Shown in pieces: positions 41,275-43,255 of a stretch of 43,255 bases of DNA. Position numbers and translations under genes: made by a program. The notes beneath the pieces are model-generated. The model made no database searches. It saw nothing but the letters and a program-made list of their open reading frames with translations, and had not been told where the DNA came from. Source of the DNA: an uncultured Bacteroidales bacterium (GTDB lineage: Bacteria; Bacteroidota; Bacteroidia; Bacteroidales; F082); contig OMYA01000013.1 in the NCBI GenBank assembly GCA_900315175.1, forward strand, positions 1 through 43,255, given 5' to 3'. The stretch's first letter is position 1; each line of letters begins with the position of its first letter.

Positions 41275-42369
41275 ATGAAGATACGATTTGTTATAATTAG
41301 TTTTATTATTTTGGCACTTTTTGCTTGTGATGACAAGCACGGAAATTGGCGTGAAGCCAAAGCTTTTCGGTCTGTTAGGAAAAAAATGAAGAACAGCCCT
41401 TCAGAGGCGCTGGCACTGCTTGAATCTGATACCATGCTCGACCTTAAATCGGAAGACGTTGCGTATTATTCTGAATATCAATTACTTAAAGCCGAAGCCT
41501 ATTATCTGAATAATTGCTGGAAGGATGATGTCGACTTCCAAACTTCGACAAATTACTACGACAGCATATCAAATTTATATCCAAAAAATGAAAGATTATC
41601 GTACCAAAAAGCGAAACTGTATTATTATTTTGGAATTTATGAATTTGAAAACGGTAACTATCAGGAAGCGGTGTCAAACTACCTTCAAGCTTTGGAAAAT
41701 TGCGAATCAAAAGCATTGAAAGCACAGATACACAATGAATTAAACAAATGTTTTTCTTATGTTTTTTATAATAATGAACTTGTTGATGAGGAACAGTTTA
41801 GAAAAAAGACGTTGAATTATTATGTCTTGTGTGCCGTGTTGGTTTTTGTTGCAGCTTCTCTTTATATATCAATAAGGTATAGAAAACGTAAGGATTATGA
41901 AATTGATCTGATAAGGAAAAGTATAGAAAGCCATACAAACTATATTGAAAAAGCAAGAGTGAAGGGCGAAGGCGTATCTTTTGCCGCGCGTTTGAACGAT
42001 TTTGAGAATTGCGAGATATGCATCGCGTTGAAAGAAAGACTTTCTAAACGTAATGTGAGCCGCAAAACCATTGCCGATTGTTATGATTGTGCCATGGACA
42101 ATCGGGAAAATACACTTTTGAATAATAATGCCAACCATTGTTTCCCCGATTTCTCGACTCTGCTCATTGAAGATTTGGGCGTAAAAGGCGAAAATATTAC
42201 ATATTGCTGTCTCTGTCTGCTCGGTTTTTCTATCATAGAAATAGCCGTTTTGATGAAAATATCGTATCAGGCGACGCACAAAAGACTGGCTCTTATCAAG
42301 GAAACTCTGAAAATTGAAGGTGATATCAGGGAGTTTTTGATGGGATATTTCGCTGATGTCTATTGCTGA
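41275..42369 (+). CDS. Membrane-spanning TPR sensor with C-terminal HTH, second copy
   Basis: 364 residues. Lipoprotein-like signal (MKIRFVIISFIILALFAC, Cys 18), about 140 residues of TPR-like helices (two or three repeats), one membrane span at 182-200, a basic coil, then a C-terminal HTH at about 315-345 (IIEIAVLMKISYQATHKRL). Same plan as the gene at 955-2550, with fewer TPRs. The cytoplasmic part has two CxxC pairs (Cys246/249 and Cys269/272) plus His288-Cys289, absent in the other regulator. The periplasmic TPRs would sense and the HTH would bind DNA. A secreted DUF1573 protein is encoded next, as in the first cassette. Confidence 0.75.
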   Translation: MKIRFVIISFIILALFACDDKHGNWREAKAFRSVRKKMKNSPSEALALLESDTMLDLKSEDVAYYSEYQLLKAEAYYLNNCWKDDVDFQTSTNYYDSISNLYPKNERLSYQKAKLYYYFGIYEFENGNYQEAVSNYLQALENCESKALKAQIHNELNKCFSYVFYNNELVDEEQFRKKTLNYYVLCAVLVFVAASLYISIRYRKRKDYEIDLIRKSIESHTNYIEKARVKGEGVSFAARLNDFENCEICIALKERLSKRNVSRKTIADCYDCAMDNRENTLLNNNANHCFPDFSTLLIEDLGVKGENITYCCLCLLGFSIIEIAVLMKISYQATHKRLALIKETLKIEGDIREFLMGYFADVYC

Positions 42370-42435
42370 GGAATTATCTAACCTGCTGAAAACCAATTTA
42401 TTAAACCCCAAAGTTGCTCAAAATTGCCAAATAAT

Positions 42436-42468
42436 TTTGGAAAGGTGTGATTTTTTGCTATATTTTTG
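42436..42468 (+). promoter_or_regulatory. Promoter of the DUF1573 gene
   Basis: TTTG at 42436-42439, 21 bases, TATTTTTG at 42461-42468. The leader to the ATG at 42520 is about 48 bases. Confidence 0.55.
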
Positions 42469-42519
42469 TAGCCTGAAGATCTTCAATAAACTTTAGTATT
42501 AATTTAAATTTGAACAGAA

Positions 42520-42900
42520 ATGAAAAAGTTAGTTGTAATGCTCGGCGCGTTCTTTTTAATGTGCGGCATAGGATTTTCTCAGGAAATCAAGTTCAACGAA
42601 ACCGTTTTTGATTTCGGAGAGGTTATTATTAATGGTGATGCTTCATGCGAATTCTATTTTGAAAATACAGGAAGCGAACCGCTCATGTTGACCAACTTGC
42701 AACCATCAGTTGGTAGTATTGCTGTCGAAGGTCCAATGGAACCAATAGCTCCAGGCCAGACAGGCAAAATCAAAGTTGTGTACAAAGACACTCAAAAACC
42801 AGGTGCGTTTACCGAAACCGTCACTGTGTTCTCCAACGCTCTTGAAAATAAAGAGGTGAAACTGACCATTATGGGGATAGTTTCTGAAGAGAACGAGTAG
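42520..42900 (+). CDS. Secreted DUF1573-family protein
   Basis: 126 residues. Signal peptide MKKLVVMLGAFFLMCGIGFS, then one immunoglobulin-like domain: IKFNETVFDFGEVIINGDA, FENTGSEPLMLTNLQPSVGS, IAPGQTGKIKVVYKDTQKPG, and NKEVKLTIMGIV. This is the DUF1573 pattern, an ASH/MSP-like beta sandwich frequent in secreted Bacteroidota proteins; the role is unknown. The usual cysteine near the centre of the domain is absent here (SVGS instead). It has its own promoter and an inverted-repeat terminator. Confidence 0.88.
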   Translation: MKKLVVMLGAFFLMCGIGFSQEIKFNETVFDFGEVIINGDASCEFYFENTGSEPLMLTNLQPSVGSIAVEGPMEPIAPGQTGKIKVVYKDTQKPGAFTETVTVFSNALENKEVKLTIMGIVSEENE

Positions 42901-42907
42901 TTTTAAT

Positions 42908-42970
42908 GACCATGCGAAAAGCGGTATGGAATTCTAATATCAAAAATCCGCTTTTTTGCATGGTCTAAAA
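42908..42970 (+). terminator. Inverted repeat downstream of the DUF1573 gene
   Basis: GACCATGCGAAAAGCGG (42908-42924) pairs with CCGCTTTTTTGCATGGTC (42948-42965) with one bulge and one mismatch. There is no strong T run after it, so it may be a processing or stability hairpin rather than a simple terminator. Confidence 0.6.
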
Positions 42971-43170
42971 ACCACAAAATATTTTCAGAAAATATCGATT
43001 TTTTCATCTTTTATTATTATAGTGGCGTAAAAATTCCTGTTGGGAGACGTAAAATCAGGCCTTTGAGATGCTATTTTCAGACTGATTTCTGCCTTCCTGC
43101 AGGAATTTTTCATTTCCAACCCATTGACAGTCAGCGTAGAAAAAATAATTGAAAATTTTTTTCAAAAAAG
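42971..43170. other. AT-rich non-coding region before the probable rRNA promoter
   Basis: No gene is supported. Two 11-base arms AAAAATTCCTG (43029-43039) and CAGGAATTTTT (43100-43110) form an inverted repeat around 60 bases. The segment just before the promoter is rich in A and T runs, as is usual upstream of strong promoters. Confidence 0.5.
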
Positions 43171-43171
43171 T

Positions 43172-43255
43172 GTTGCGCGGAAGAAAAAAGTGTGTACTTT
43201 TGCATCCGCAATCGAGAGGGAATCGAGGTTGCAAGTTCTTTGAAAGCAATGAGCC
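43172..43255 (+). promoter_or_regulatory. Probable rRNA operon promoter and leader
   Basis: GTTG (43172-43175), 19 bases, TACTTTTG (43195-43202), then TGCATCCGCAATCGAGAGGG and AGTTCTTTGAAA (43234-43245). The last resembles a boxA antitermination element, and in Bacteroidota 16S operons I recall a TTTGCA...CCGC...GAGAG...AGTTCTTTGA leader. The 16S gene itself would lie beyond the window. Confidence 0.6.

Noticed and set aside
43055..43249. 64-codon minus-strand open frame at the right edge
   Set aside because: It reads backwards through the probable rRNA promoter and leader; composition is that of AT-rich non-coding DNA.

Overview
The window looks like chromosomal DNA of a Bacteroidota organism, most likely of the order Bacteroidales. 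Four things point there: a type IX secretion (T9SS) locus in the order porP-gldK-gldL-gldM-gldN; a second T9SS-related gene of the SprE/PorW type; many lipoproteins with short N-terminal lipoboxes; and promoters carrying the Bacteroidota -7 box TAnnTTTG instead of the E. coli -10. No phage, insertion sequence, CRISPR array or resistance island was seen. Most genes are housekeeping or envelope functions.

Layout. 1-2550 (minus strand) holds two related cassettes in which a membrane TPR-HTH regulator is followed by a small secreted protein; in one of them the regulator is reduced to a fragment of its 3' end. dnaK follows at 2658-4583, then two tandem paralogous lipoproteins (4685-6863). panB and a RluA-type pseudouridine synthase run on the plus strand (6927-8478). 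8589-12229 carries a leucine-rich-repeat lipoprotein and a BlaI/BlaR1-like pair whose peptidase is fused to a TonB domain. rpmF and its usual partner yceD lie at 12517-13262. 13460-20663 is one long minus-strand operon, read from 20663 downward: sprE/porW, a bactofilin, an AtpI-like membrane protein, folE, a Bax-inhibitor-1 protein, fabD and a C-terminal processing protease. The plus strand then carries dnaX, plsC, an M23 peptidase and rseP (20807-25406), the T9SS core (25490-31306), pgi, and a U32 / PHP / PrsW / S46-peptidase run (31427-37787). A LytTR/LytS two-component pair and trxB are on the minus strand (37923-40787). A tRNA-Pro(GGG), a second TPR-HTH regulator followed by a secreted DUF1573 protein, and what looks like the promoter and leader of an rRNA operon close the window.

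Functional links. GldK/GldN (periplasmic ring), GldL/GldM (inner-membrane motor), PorP/SprF and SprE/PorW belong to one secretion machine. RseP, the M23 peptidase, PrsW, the CtpA-like protease, the S46 peptidase and DnaK give a strong envelope and proteostasis theme. No protein in the window shows an obvious T9SS sorting domain, so the substrates must be encoded elsewhere.

The intergenic DNA is unusually structured. One repeat family begins GTCATTTCGA; two of its copies are about 122-bp palindromes lying exactly between convergent genes. Two other gaps contain strings of tiny perfect hairpins with three-base TTC or GAA loops. A 46-bp element is repeated upstream of the tRNA. All functional calls are from reading the sequence and from family knowledge; no database search was run.
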